In this document: positions 1-7,985 of the stretch, in pieces
Position numbering within the stretch: the stretch's first letter is position 1
Layout: the number at the start of each line of letters is the position of its first letter
Assembly: GCA_003223115.1 (NCBI GenBank)
Contig: QHXW01000128.1
Location: 1-39,130 of the forward strand
Length of the DNA stretch: 39,130 nucleotides
Direction of reading: 5' to 3'
DNA from: Acidobacteriota bacterium
GTDB taxonomy: Bacteria > Acidobacteriota > Terriglobia > Bryobacterales > Bryobacteraceae
Program-made: the position numbers and the translations under genes
The notes under the pieces: generated by a model
The model's input: only the letters and a program-made list of their open reading frames with translations
What the model was told of the DNA's origin: nothing
The model's database searches: none

Positions 1-113
1 GAAAGCGTAACTTGGGCACCCCCTGCGGGAGCCGGCTCGCTCAGCGTCACCGTGCCCGTGGAGGATTGTGCGCCGCCGACGACACTCGTCGGGTTTAACG
101 TCAGCGACGAGAG
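1..113 (-). repeat. 113-bp coding repeat of the Ig-like domain, unit in copy 2 (second)
   Basis: Nearly identical (about 8 differences by eye) to 301-413, exactly 300 bases away, and to 2570-2682. It encodes the first strands of the Ig-like domain (TLNPTSVVGG to PAGGAQV). Confidence 0.85.
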
Positions 114-1934
114 CGGTGGAGGGCCTGAAGGCGTCACGGTGAGCGCGGCCGTTTTGCTCACTCCACCATAGGACGCGGAGATAGTGACCGGGGTCGATGC
201 AGCTACCGCACTGGTCGTCACGGTGAAGGTTGCGCTGATGGCTCCGGCCGGAACGGTCACACCGTTGGACGGGACGTTGGCCGCCGCTATATTGCTGCTC
301 GAAAGCGTGACTTGGGCACCCCCTGCGGGAGCCGGCCCGCTCAGCGTCACCGTGCCCGTGGAAGATTGTACGCCGCCAACAACACTCGTCGGGTTTAGCG
401 TCAGCGAAGAGAGAAACGTGGGGTTTGCAGGCGCTGAACCCTGCTCGAAGGTCCAGACCGCAGGATTCGGGTCGCTCAAGGGGATCGCTATGAACTGCGA
501 TGGAGACACCACGTACATGACCGCACTCCCTCCGGTTCCGGAAGTGATGGTCATGGCTCCCCGGCCATCGGCCGGCGAAGAGGCTATGGAGTATGTGGCA
601 TTGAAGGCCGAGGCTGATACGGGTCCACTGCCCCCGCCGGTATCCTCGGTGCCGGTCATACTGGCCGTAGGGCCGGCACCATCGGCCGTGAACTCGCCAG
701 AGAAGGTAACGGCACCGGAGGGCGCAGGGAGGGTCGTCGTACCGGCATAGGAACCGATTACCGCGTTATTGGTGAACGGCCCTGTTGCCTGGGGCTCGCT
801 GAATCCGAAGAAAGCAGAACTGTTTGTGACAACAAAGAACGCTTGGCCCAAGTTAGCCAGATAGGCAACCATGGTGACTGTGCCGACCGTGATCGCCGCC
901 CGGCCATCGCTTGTCACGCTGTAGGTGCCCGAAAGAACTGCACTGGAGACCACCCCGCCACAATTCCGATCGTAGCTCAGGGTGATACTGCCATTGCCAT
1001 CGGCAGTGAGCAAACCGGCGAGTACGTCGGGTGCGGGAGAAGAAACACATACGGTAAGCGATGTAAGGTAAAGTACCATGCCGCCATTCAACGAGGCGTT
1101 GGAGAAACCTCCCGCTGAATTTTGCTGTTGCAGCATGGTGCCACCGAGCAGTGGGGTGCTAGTCGCCACCGCGTCTCTGCCCATCAGGAAGATTTTTCCC
1201 GAATTCACGATGTAAAAGACGTAACTAAGGCTGAATGGCTTTCCACTGAATATGATGGAGAAACTTATAGTGCCCCGTCCGTTAGCGGTGTCCGATACGG
1301 TGTAGTTGGCCGTTGTAAAGGTGGCTGGACCAGCGGCGTCGGATGCGTTGATGTCGGCGGCCCCGTGAGTGAAGTTGCCCGCCCCGTCCGCAGTAAGACG
1401 ACCCACGAACGTCACGCGACGGTTCGAGGGGTCAAAGCCCGCTATTCCAAATGCATAATCACCCGTAATCTTGGCCGTGCCGTACGCTGTGCTGTCCGCC
1501 TTTTCGATGGTACCGGAACCAACCGTTCCGGTCCCTCCCGCAGCATCAAACTCTATGAATTGGGCGCTGCCATTGGCTCTCATCGCGAACGCGAGTTTCG
1601 ATGACCCTCCCTGGGCGGTAGTTAAGGTCATCACGCCCCTGTGGTCCGCACCAATCGAATAGGTCCCGGTGAAGGTTTGAGCAACCAGCGGAGCAGCCAA
1701 ACCTGCGCCGTTGGTGTCCCGTTCACCGTTCGTCAAATTCCCGGCCCCGTCCGCTCTGAATCTTCCCACGGCCGAGAAAACAGTTGAGCCGGTAGCACTC
1801 GCGGTGAACCCGGTGAAGTTAAAAGCGTAGTCGCCATTCAGCTCGGCGTTGTTCACCCCGGAGGTCTGGGCTCGGACCGTCGAGGCAAGAAGCAGGGCGA
1901 AACACACGAACAGCAGGGTATTCAGTTTCCTCAT
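1..1934 (-). CDS. Large secreted protein, copy 2, with at least two Ig-like domains (3' partial)
   Basis: I translated the minus strand from ATG 1934 and found 644 codons without a stop up to the left edge, so the C-terminus lies outside. The N-terminus MRKLNTLLFVCFALLLASTV is a signal peptide close to that of copy 1. Four modules follow in the same order (NGDYAFNFTGF; GDYAFGIAGF; SNASLNGGMVLYL; NNAVIGSYAG), each with the ADGAGN-type hairpin and GRGT strand, then one full Ig-like domain and the beginning of a second, 100 residues apart. It is a paralogue of the gene at 2398-4197. Function unknown, probably extracellular. It carries more Ig-like domains than copy 1, which ends after one. Confidence 0.88.
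   Translation of the reverse strand, partial: MRKLNTLLFVCFALLLASTVRAQTSGVNNAELNGDYAFNFTGFTASATGSTVFSAVGRFRADGAGNLTNGERDTNGAGLAAPLVAQTFTGTYSIGADHRGVMTLTTAQGGSSKLAFAMRANGSAQFIEFDAAGGTGTVGSGTIEKADSTAYGTAKITGDYAFGIAGFDPSNRRVTFVGRLTADGAGNFTHGAADINASDAAGPATFTTANYTVSDTANGRGTISFSIIFSGKPFSLSYVFYIVNSGKIFLMGRDAVATSTPLLGGTMLQQQNSAGGFSNASLNGGMVLYLTSLTVCVSSPAPDVLAGLLTADGNGSITLSYDRNCGGVVSSAVLSGTYSVTSDGRAAITVGTVTMVAYLANLGQAFFVVTNSSAFFGFSEPQATGPFTNNAVIGSYAGTTTLPAPSGAVTFSGEFTADGAGPTASMTGTEDTGGGSGPVSASAFNATYSIASSPADGRGAMTITSGTGGSAVMYVVSPSQFIAIPLSDPNPAVWTFEQGSAPANPTFLSSLTLNPTSVVGGVQSSTGTVTLSGPAPAGGAQVTLSSSNIAAANVPSNGVTVPAGAISATFTVTTSAVAASTPVTISASYGGVSKTAALTVTPSGPPPLSSLTLNPTSVVGGAQSSTGTVTLSEPAPAGGAQVTL
301..413 (-). 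repeat. 113-bp coding repeat of the Ig-like domain, unit in copy 2 (first)
   Basis: Differs from 2570-2682 at about 6 positions, all in the first 45 bases. The last roughly 68 bases are identical by eye. Confidence 0.85.
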
Positions 1935-1939
1935 TTTTA

Positions 1940-2029
1940 CTATCCTTGCCGGCTGCGGTTAGAGGAGGCAGAGAGGCCACAGGACCCGCACCTAAGAATG
2001 ACACTCACATCGAATGTGGTCTGGAACAT
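1940..2029 (-). other. 29-codon leader frame upstream of secreted protein copy 2
   Basis: The ancestral start region (AGGAGGCCAGT then ATG TTC CAG), shared with copy 1, is kept at 2029. Here the frame runs only 29 codons and stops at 1940, because about 80 bases without counterpart in copy 1 follow it. The real gene then starts at 1934 with its own AAGGA. The peptide has no visible domain, and could be a vestige or a translated leader. Confidence 0.45.
1943..1947 (-). promoter_or_regulatory. Ribosome binding site of secreted protein copy 2
   Basis: AAGGA on the minus strand, 8 bases before ATG 1934 and absent from copy 1, which uses the AGGAGGT site at 4202-4208. Confidence 0.55.
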
Positions 2030-2043
2030 ACTGGCCTCCTGGA

Positions 2044-2319
2044 TCAGGAAACACGATTTGCTACATCCATAACTGTCTTAGAAAGGTCAACAGCCAAAGC
2101 GTATGTGAAGCGGACCGCGTCATCGAAATTGAGATGGATAGCATCTCTCTGGTACAACCTTGGCGAGAGCGCCACCGGATCAATCGGCACCAGTGCGTCC
2201 ACTCCGACCTTCTGCGAGGCTATGGCCATTCGGCGGGCCGCGTTCTCCGAAGATGGAGTTGGCGGAATCACGAGAATCAGTTTGGCGCCATGCGCCTCAC
2301 AGAGTTCCCGGAGGGTTCG
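2044..2319 (-). pseudogene. Duplicated 3' end of the SGNH gene, no start codon region
   Basis: This encodes the last roughly 90 residues of the SGNH partner (RTLRELCEAHGAKLILVIPP onward, with YQRDAIHLN and the same stop), matching 4212-4487 at about 94% identity without gaps. The serine block, TM helix and start are missing, so it cannot make an O-acetylation enzyme. Most differences are conservative or silent, indicating a fairly recent duplication. The 78 bases at 2320-2397, between it and the end of copy 1 of the secreted gene, hold nothing I recognise. Confidence 0.88.
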
Positions 2320-2397
2320 TTGTCCGTGGCCCGATTGCCCTCAGACTGGCTGGCAAATTCATTGCAAGTCCACTCAAGGTATGATCCCTCTCGCTGG

Positions 2398-4197
2398 CTA
2401 CCGGCCAGATGTAAGACTTGCCGTCCGAGTCGTTCCGTTAGACGAAGCCGAGATGTTGACGGAAGTTGAGAAGAGAACTACAGAGGTGTACACCGTGAAG
2501 TTTGCGCTGGTGGCTCCGGCCGGAACGGTCACGCTGGAAGGCACGCTGGCCACCGCCGTATTGCTGCTGGAGAGCAGAACTTGTGCACCCCCTGCGGGAG
2601 CCGGCCCGCTCAGGGTCACCGTGCCCGTGGAAGATTGTACGCCGCCAACAACACTCGTCGGGTTTAGCGTCAGCGAAGAGAGGGTTGAAGGAAGTGAAGA
2701 CCCCTCGAAGATCCAGACTGCGGGATTCAGAACGTTCAACGGGACTACTACAAACTTCGATGGGGACACCACGTACACGACGGCGCTCCCTCCACGCCCA
2801 GAAGTGATCGTCATGGTTCCCCTTCCATTTGTTGGCGAAGAGGAAATGGAGTATGTGGCGTTGAACGCCAAACCCGAGACCGGTCCGTTCGAGGCGCCGA
2901 TATCCGCGATGCCAGTGCCCGTCTGGCTGGCACCGTCCGCCGTGAACTCGCCCGAGAAGATAGCAACATCCGATGTCGCAGGGCTGATGGCCGAGCCAGC
3001 ATAGGTACCCAGCACCGCGCTATTGGTGAACGACCCCGCTGCCTGGGGTTCGACGAACCCAGAACTATCTGTGCCAAGGAAGAAGGCCTGGTTCACGCTC
3101 ACCAGGTAGGCAACCGTATGATACCGCCCGATCACCACCGTTGACCGGCCATTGCTGGCCACAATGTACGTACCCAACAAGGCCGTGACGGAGGTCGTCG
3201 CCCCGCCGCAGTTCTGGTCGAAGCTTAGGGAGAGAGCGCCATTGCCACCAGCAGTGAGCAAACCCACGAGCACGATCGCCACAGGGATGGATCCGCTGCC
3301 ACACATTGAGCGCGCTGTAAGGTAAAACACCATGTCGCCATTCACCGAGGCGTTGGAGAAACCTCCGGCGGGAGTTTGCTGCTGCTGCACGACGCCATTT
3401 AGAAGTGGGGTCGAACCGCTGACGCCGTCCGTCTCCATCGCGAACAGCTTTCCCGCGTTCACGACGTAAAAGACGAAATTGAAGTTCCGAGACACGCCTC
3501 CGATTAAGGAGGCCAGGTTTATTGTCCCCCGACCGCGAGTGGTATCAGATATCGCGTAGTTCGCCGTTGTAAAGATCACGGAACTGGTGCTGCCAAATTG
3601 GACAATGTCCGCGGCTCCATTGGTGAAAACGCCCGCCCCGTTCGCAGTAAGACGGCCCACGAACCCCGTGCGATTGTTCGAGGCGTCGAAGCCTGCTACT
3701 CCAAACACGTAATCACCGGTTATTTTGGCCGTGTTGTACGCAGTAGTGTCCACCTTCTCTATGGTGCCCGAGCCGACCGTTCCGGTCCCGCCCGCGGCAT
3801 CGAACTTGATAAACTGGGCGTTGCCATTGGGCATCATGACGAACGCGAGCCTCGCTGAGGCGCCGTGGGTATTTAAGGTCATCACACCCCTGTTGTCCGC
3901 ACCGATCGCATACGTCCCGGTGAATGTTTGAGCGGTTACCACGACTGCGGGACCTATGCCGTTGCTGTCCAGTTCACCGCTCGTCACATTCCCTGCTCCG
4001 TCCGCGCTGAATCTTCCCACGGCTGCGAAAACAGACGAGCCGCCAGCACCCACGTCGAACCCGTTGAAGGTAAACGCGTAGTCGCCATTCAGCTCGGCGT
4101 TGTTCACCCCGGAGGTTTGGCCTCGGACCGTCGAGGCAAGAAGCAAGGCGAAACACATGAACAGCAGGGCATTCAGTTTCAATGAGGCCTGGAACAT
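2398..4197 (-). CDS. Large secreted protein: four repeated modules plus one Ig-like domain (copy 1)
   Basis: A 599-residue exported protein of unrecognised function. After a signal peptide (cleaved near residue 26, STVRG) come four related modules at about 33-155, 156-277, 281-388 and 389-500. Each opens with an NGDYxF- or LGTYAG-like strand, contains a GRFSADGAGNVTSGELD-like hairpin, and ends in a TYxI...GRGTMT strand. A bacterial Ig-like domain follows at about 506-596 (LTLNPTSVVGGVQSS, SGPAPAGGAQV, VTVPAGAT). The ATG has AGGAGGT 4 bases before it and lies 15 bases after the SGNH stop, so the gene is coupled to the O-acetylation pair. No anchor or catalytic motif. Probably an extracellular matrix or surface-binding protein. 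Confidence 0.85.
   Translation of the reverse strand: MFQASLKLNALLFMCFALLLASTVRGQTSGVNNAELNGDYAFTFNGFDVGAGGSSVFAAVGRFSADGAGNVTSGELDSNGIGPAVVVTAQTFTGTYAIGADNRGVMTLNTHGASARLAFVMMPNGNAQFIKFDAAGGTGTVGSGTIEKVDTTAYNTAKITGDYVFGVAGFDASNNRTGFVGRLTANGAGVFTNGAADIVQFGSTSSVIFTTANYAISDTTRGRGTINLASLIGGVSRNFNFVFYVVNAGKLFAMETDGVSGSTPLLNGVVQQQQTPAGGFSNASVNGDMVFYLTARSMCGSGSIPVAIVLVGLLTAGGNGALSLSFDQNCGGATTSVTALLGTYIVASNGRSTVVIGRYHTVAYLVSVNQAFFLGTDSSGFVEPQAAGSFTNSAVLGTYAGSAISPATSDVAIFSGEFTADGASQTGTGIADIGASNGPVSGLAFNATYSISSSPTNGRGTMTITSGRGGSAVVYVVSPSKFVVVPLNVLNPAVWIFEGSSLPSTLSSLTLNPTSVVGGVQSSTGTVTLSGPAPAGGAQVLLSSSNTAVASVPSSVTVPAGATSANFTVYTSVVLFSTSVNISASSNGTTRTASLTSGR
2570..2682 (-). repeat. 113-bp coding repeat of the Ig-like domain, unit in copy 1
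   Basis: The only such unit in copy 1. It shares a roughly 68-base identical tract with 301-413, although the surrounding modules of the two proteins are clearly diverged. Confidence 0.85.
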
Positions 4198-4201
4198 ACT
4201 G

Positions 4202-4208
4202 ACCTCCT
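4202..4208 (-). promoter_or_regulatory. Strong ribosome binding site of secreted protein copy 1
   Basis: AGGAGGT on the minus strand, 4 bases before ATG 4197, within the short gap after the SGNH gene. Confidence 0.65.
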
Positions 4209-4211
4209 GGA

Positions 4212-4487
4212 TCAGGAAAGACGATTTGCTACATCCATAACTGTCTTAGAAAGGTCAACAGCCAAAGCGGATGTGAAGCGCACCGCACCATCGAAATTGA
4301 GATGGATAGCATCTCTCTGGTAGAACCTTGGCGAGAGCGCCATCGGATCAATCGGTACCAATGCGTTCACTCCGACCTTCTGCGAGGCTATGGCCATTCG
4401 GCGGACCGCGGTCTCCGAAGATGGAGTCGGCGGAATCACCAGAATCAGTTTGGCACCATGCGCCTCACAGAGTTCGCGGAGGGTTCG
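4212..4487 (-). repeat. Parent copy of the 276-bp direct repeat (SGNH gene 3' end)
   Basis: This stretch matches 2044-2319 in the same orientation without gaps. I counted 16 mismatches by eye, about 94% identity. The similarity ends abruptly at the GGGTTCG sequence at 4481-4487. Confidence 0.9.
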
Positions 4488-5231
4488 CAGGCGAGACATA
4501 AGAATCGCTTCAAATTCTCCCCCCTGCGGAATGGTAAGATCTGATCGAACGAAGGGAAAAAGGTCTTCGAAATGGGGAACCAGGCGAAGAAGAATCCGTC
4601 TTCGAAAGAAGCTGCGCATCTCCCAAAATGCGCTCATGTGCGACAGCAAGAGGTTGCTTGTTGCGGTGTAATCCAGGCCCAAATCGGCAGCTACGCCGAG
4701 GACGTCCCGGGCATCAAAGAGCATCATCGGGGACTCCTCCCACACGCCATTTGCTAGAGCCGTGTTCACTTCGAAACCGACCACGACGACCTGGGGCCTT
4801 GATCCCTGGCGAAACAGGCGACGTAGCCCATACAGCCAGTCGTAGTAACCTGTGCCTTCGAGGAAGATTGGATAAATCCGCAAGGTGCTGGTCGTCAGCT
4901 TTCGGAGTTGGTCAACGTCGACGCCGTTTAGCAGCAGAGAATTGCCCACCATCAGAACAGACGTCGGTTCTTTAGGGGCTGCGGGATACACTCTTACGGC
5001 TTCGGCGTATTGTCGCGAGACGCGCGCATAGGTGATTGAATAATGCTTCACCGCGTAAATGGAAAAACTCTCCAGGCCAATAAGCAGGATCGCGCAGGTT
5101 CCCGCCAGTATTGTGGCGTAGCGTAGGGTCGCAGGTTTAGAACTGGAAGTAGACGAACGTACTGAATTTACTGCCCGAAAAGACCGCCAGTACGACGAAA
5201 GCGATAACCGCCATGCCGGTGCGAACTGCAT
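4212..5231 (-). CDS. SGNH-hydrolase-like O-acetylation partner protein
   Basis: 339 residues from ATG 5231: a basic N-terminus, one TM helix (ILAGTCAILLIGLESFSIYAV), then a periplasmic SGNH-like domain. LMVGNSLLLNG near 93-103 is the serine-bearing block (Ser98), and the C-terminal YQRDAIHLN supplies Asp307 and His310 of the triad. That arrangement matches AlgJ/AlgX-type proteins that place acetyl groups received through MBOAT. No start codon exists in frame between 5231 and the end of the TM helix. The gene therefore overlaps the MBOAT gene by 95 bases, unusually long for this window. Its last 276 bases are repeated at 2044-2319. Confidence 0.82.
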   Translation of the reverse strand: MQFAPAWRLSLSSYWRSFRAVNSVRSSTSSSKPATLRYATILAGTCAILLIGLESFSIYAVKHYSITYARVSRQYAEAVRVYPAAPKEPTSVLMVGNSLLLNGVDVDQLRKLTTSTLRIYPIFLEGTGYYDWLYGLRRLFRQGSRPQVVVVGFEVNTALANGVWEESPMMLFDARDVLGVAADLGLDYTATSNLLLSHMSAFWEMRSFFRRRILLRLVPHFEDLFPFVRSDLTIPQGGEFEAILMSRLRTLRELCEAHGAKLILVIPPTPSSETAVRRMAIASQKVGVNALVPIDPMALSPRFYQRDAIHLNFDGAVRFTSALAVDLSKTVMDVANRLS

Positions 5232-6570
5232 AAGGGGCCTCCGCAAATGGATATTCTTGGTTGCTAGCTTCCAGCAACAGGTCCACAAACAAGAGAGGGA
5301 GAGAAAACATGCACAGCATCACAAAAGCTGAGACATATTCGCTCCGCCAGGCAAAGTGGGCCAGTCCACCGAGGAACTGCACGGCTGAACTGAGTGATGG
5401 TGATCGGAAAAATGCCAAGCTCAAGCACAAGATGTTGAAGGTGAGAATCCGTTGTGTCCAAAGGGACAGGAAGCCCGTAACGTGCCTGGACCGAACTGCG
5501 TCCGCTGGCTTCTTCTTGGCGACGGAAAAAAAGCGCTCAATGGACAGGACGACACCGTGGATGGCACCAAACACGACGTACGTCCAGTTTGCGCCATGCC
5601 AGAGGCCCCCAAGAACCATGGTTGTGAGAAGATTTCGATCGGTTTTCCAACCCCCTTCCCGGCTGCCGCCCAACGGGATATACAAATAGTCGCGAAGCCA
5701 GGTGCTCAAACTGATGTGCCAGCGCCGCCAGAACTCTTGAAGGTTTTGTGACAAGAACGGCTGCCGGAAGTTAATCATGAAGTGGAAGCCCAGCAATTGC
5801 GCGCTCCCACGCGCAATGTCGCTGTAACCGCTGAAATCTCCGTAGACTTGCCAAGCGAACGCATAGGTGCCGATGAGAATAACCCAAAAGTTTGGACTTC
5901 CGAGCTGGCCACTAAAGGCCGCGTTCGCCAGGAGGGCACAATTGTCCGCAACCACGCACTTGCGGAGAAGGCCAGAAAAAATCAACAGCATGCCGTCGAA
6001 AAAACGATCCGCATTGAAGGCACGACCCTTCTGAACCTGAGGAAGCAGATGCGACGGCCTTTGAATGGGACCCGCAATCAAGTGGGGAAACAGACTGATG
6101 AATAGACTGTAGTCAACGAAGGACTTGGCGGGTTCCAGTCTTCCCTTGTAAACATCTACGATATAAGCGACTTCCTGAAACGTGTAGAACGAAATGCCCG
6201 GGGGAAGGATAATGCGGATCAAAGGCAGAGGAATATGGTGAAAGCCCAGGGTATCCAGGCTACCCGCAAAGGAATCCACAAAAAAATTAAAGTACTTGAA
6301 GACCCCGAGAATCGCAAAGTTTAAAACAAGTGAGAAGATAAACCACTGCTTGCGGTTTGGGTTCGGCCGACTCTGGGCGATTTTCTGGGCGATCAGAAAA
6401 TCTACCGTCGTGCTCCCGATCATGAGTGCAAGGAAGCGCCAATCCCACCAGCCGTAGAAAAAATAGCTCGCAAGGAGCAGAAAAACGTTCTGTGCGCGGT
6501 GACTGAGGCGCCAGTATGCCAGCACGACGACAATCAAGAAGATGAAGTAAACAGGGGAGTCAAAAAGCAT
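5137..6570 (-). CDS. MBOAT-family O-acyltransferase (AlgI-like)
   Basis: Integral membrane acyltransferase of 477 residues that passes acetyl groups across the inner membrane for polysaccharide O-acetylation. MLFDSPVYFIF at ATG 6570 is the usual AlgI-type N-terminus, so the earlier TTG at 6594 is not preferred. Family marks are ILPPGISFYTFQEVAYIVD, FPHLIAGPIQR, QVYGDFSGYSDIA, FWRRWHISLSTWLRDYLY and GGLWHGANWTY, with the conserved His pair at about 285 and 325. About ten hydrophobic segments are visible. It is followed by an SGNH-type protein, the normal partner (as AlgI with AlgJ/AlgX). Confidence 0.94.
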   Translation of the reverse strand: MLFDSPVYFIFLIVVVLAYWRLSHRAQNVFLLLASYFFYGWWDWRFLALMIGSTTVDFLIAQKIAQSRPNPNRKQWFIFSLVLNFAILGVFKYFNFFVDSFAGSLDTLGFHHIPLPLIRIILPPGISFYTFQEVAYIVDVYKGRLEPAKSFVDYSLFISLFPHLIAGPIQRPSHLLPQVQKGRAFNADRFFDGMLLIFSGLLRKCVVADNCALLANAAFSGQLGSPNFWVILIGTYAFAWQVYGDFSGYSDIARGSAQLLGFHFMINFRQPFLSQNLQEFWRRWHISLSTWLRDYLYIPLGGSREGGWKTDRNLLTTMVLGGLWHGANWTYVVFGAIHGVVLSIERFFSVAKKKPADAVRSRHVTGFLSLWTQRILTFNILCLSLAFFRSPSLSSAVQFLGGLAHFAWRSEYVSAFVMLCMFSLPLLFVDLLLEASNQEYPFAEAPYAVRTGMAVIAFVVLAVFSGSKFSTFVYFQF

Positions 6571-6645
6571 GGGGATGGATAACCGAATCGACAACTGTTG
6601 CGACTTCGCCCATCGATAGGTAATGAAGGTAATGACGCAGAGCCA

Positions 6646-7917
6646 TCATTCTAATTTGCGGGACTTGGTCTCCAATTCGAGCGGCTCGAACTGAAAGTCG
6701 TTTGTACGCTGAAAGGCGAATTGAGACCTCTTGGCGTGCAGAATCCGCCACGAGAGCGCTTGTGAGGCGAACTCCGTTCCGGCAACGAACTTCATCAGCG
6801 GTCCGAAACGCCACGCTGCCGGAGCTCCCAGAAAGTGCAGCCCGGGCAAAGAAGTTTCGAACCCTGCATCGAGGCGTGGATAACCGCCTACAAGATCTAT
6901 CTGCCGCAGAACTTCTGACGAAAGGAACGGATACCGGGCGACATTGATGCGATAACCGGTTCCGAGAATCACATGATCCACCACGCGCTCGGTTCCGTCA
7001 TCCAATCGAACGCGGAGATGCTCTCCTTGAACTCGGGCTTGGTCTAAGAATTGTTCCGTATGAATGATCACGTGCTGGATACGAGGCTTGATCCACGGTG
7101 CGACCGCAGGCCGCATCGCCCGCGCCCCCCACCGGTCTTGCATACGACGCGGCAGCCGGCGGAACAGATTCGGCCGCTGGACGACCAGGCTGACGCCTAC
7201 TGGACCTATGCCGCCCCGGCCATAGAACATCCACGCGAGCCCCTTCGAGCGCATCCACTGGTGGCGTCCAAGCCAGTGTACAGTGGAATCACGAACCAGG
7301 ACTTCCACATGGGCTCCTGCTTCGTATAGAAAGGCGGCCGCCTCGAGGGCGCTTTGTCCACCACCAATGACGAGGACTTCCTTGCCCCGGAACTTTCCAT
7401 AGTCCCTTTGCTCCGACGTGTGCGTGACCAACGATGCGGGAAGACCCTCGAACATTTTCGGGCGATGGGCAAAGGGCTGGATGCCCGCTGCCACGACAAC
7501 GCGCCGCGCACACAGTGCTTCGCCGTCTTCGAGGATGAGCTGGTACCCTTGCGGAGCCAAGTCAATTCGCATTACGTTGCGCCGATCCGACGGCAGCGCA
7601 GCATGCTGATGAAACCAGTGCCCGTAGCTAATATAGTTCTTCAGGGGAACTGGATCTGCCAAGTGATGATTTCCATTTAGTGTCCGGTACACGTCGAGCG
7701 TAAATCGATTTCCCGGGTCGGCGATATGGGAGCCCTCCCAAGGGGAGCGTAGACGCATTCCCTCGGGCATATGCCGCTCCCAGAAAGACATGGGTTCGCC
7801 AAAAAGCCTGACGTCCAGGCCTTTCAATTGCAGGAGATGGGCGGCCGCGGACATACCGTACGGGCCAGAGCCTATGATTGCGACGTCACATCGTTCCATA
7901 GAATTTGAATCCGTCAC
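6646..7917 (-). CDS. FMO-like FAD/NAD(P)-dependent oxidoreductase
   Basis: A 423-residue flavoprotein. The FAD loop is AIIGSGPYGMSAAAHL (about 14-29), followed by RLFGEPMSFWERHMPEGMRL, a pattern of the FMO/HpyO-like monooxygenase group. The NADPH loop VLVIGGGQSALEAA lies near 187-200, and ILGTGYRIN ends the FAD domain. These enzymes hydroxylate nitrogen- or carbon-centres of small substrates; the substrate here is unknown. GTG 7917 opens the frame. The ATG at 7899 (six codons in) is an equally possible start, and neither has a strong ribosome binding site. The position between the methyltransferase and the MBOAT gene suggests glycan tailoring, an inference. Confidence 0.85.
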   Translation of the reverse strand: MTDSNSMERCDVAIIGSGPYGMSAAAHLLQLKGLDVRLFGEPMSFWERHMPEGMRLRSPWEGSHIADPGNRFTLDVYRTLNGNHHLADPVPLKNYISYGHWFHQHAALPSDRRNVMRIDLAPQGYQLILEDGEALCARRVVVAAGIQPFAHRPKMFEGLPASLVTHTSEQRDYGKFRGKEVLVIGGGQSALEAAAFLYEAGAHVEVLVRDSTVHWLGRHQWMRSKGLAWMFYGRGGIGPVGVSLVVQRPNLFRRLPRRMQDRWGARAMRPAVAPWIKPRIQHVIIHTEQFLDQARVQGEHLRVRLDDGTERVVDHVILGTGYRINVARYPFLSSEVLRQIDLVGGYPRLDAGFETSLPGLHFLGAPAAWRFGPLMKFVAGTEFASQALSWRILHAKRSQFAFQRTNDFQFEPLELETKSRKLE

Positions 7918-7985
7918 GAAGCTTCGTGCGGGAACTTCCTTTCATCGAGTCTGCAGGGCGGGGTGAAGTCCGGCGGCCCTGCTAT

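Noticed and set aside
184-3004. Plus-strand open frames (for example 184-750 and 1946-3004) opposite the secreted-protein genes
   Set aside because: They lie antisense to coherent signal-peptide, module and Ig-domain reading frames on the minus strand, lack ribosome binding sites, and repeat only because the coding strand repeats.
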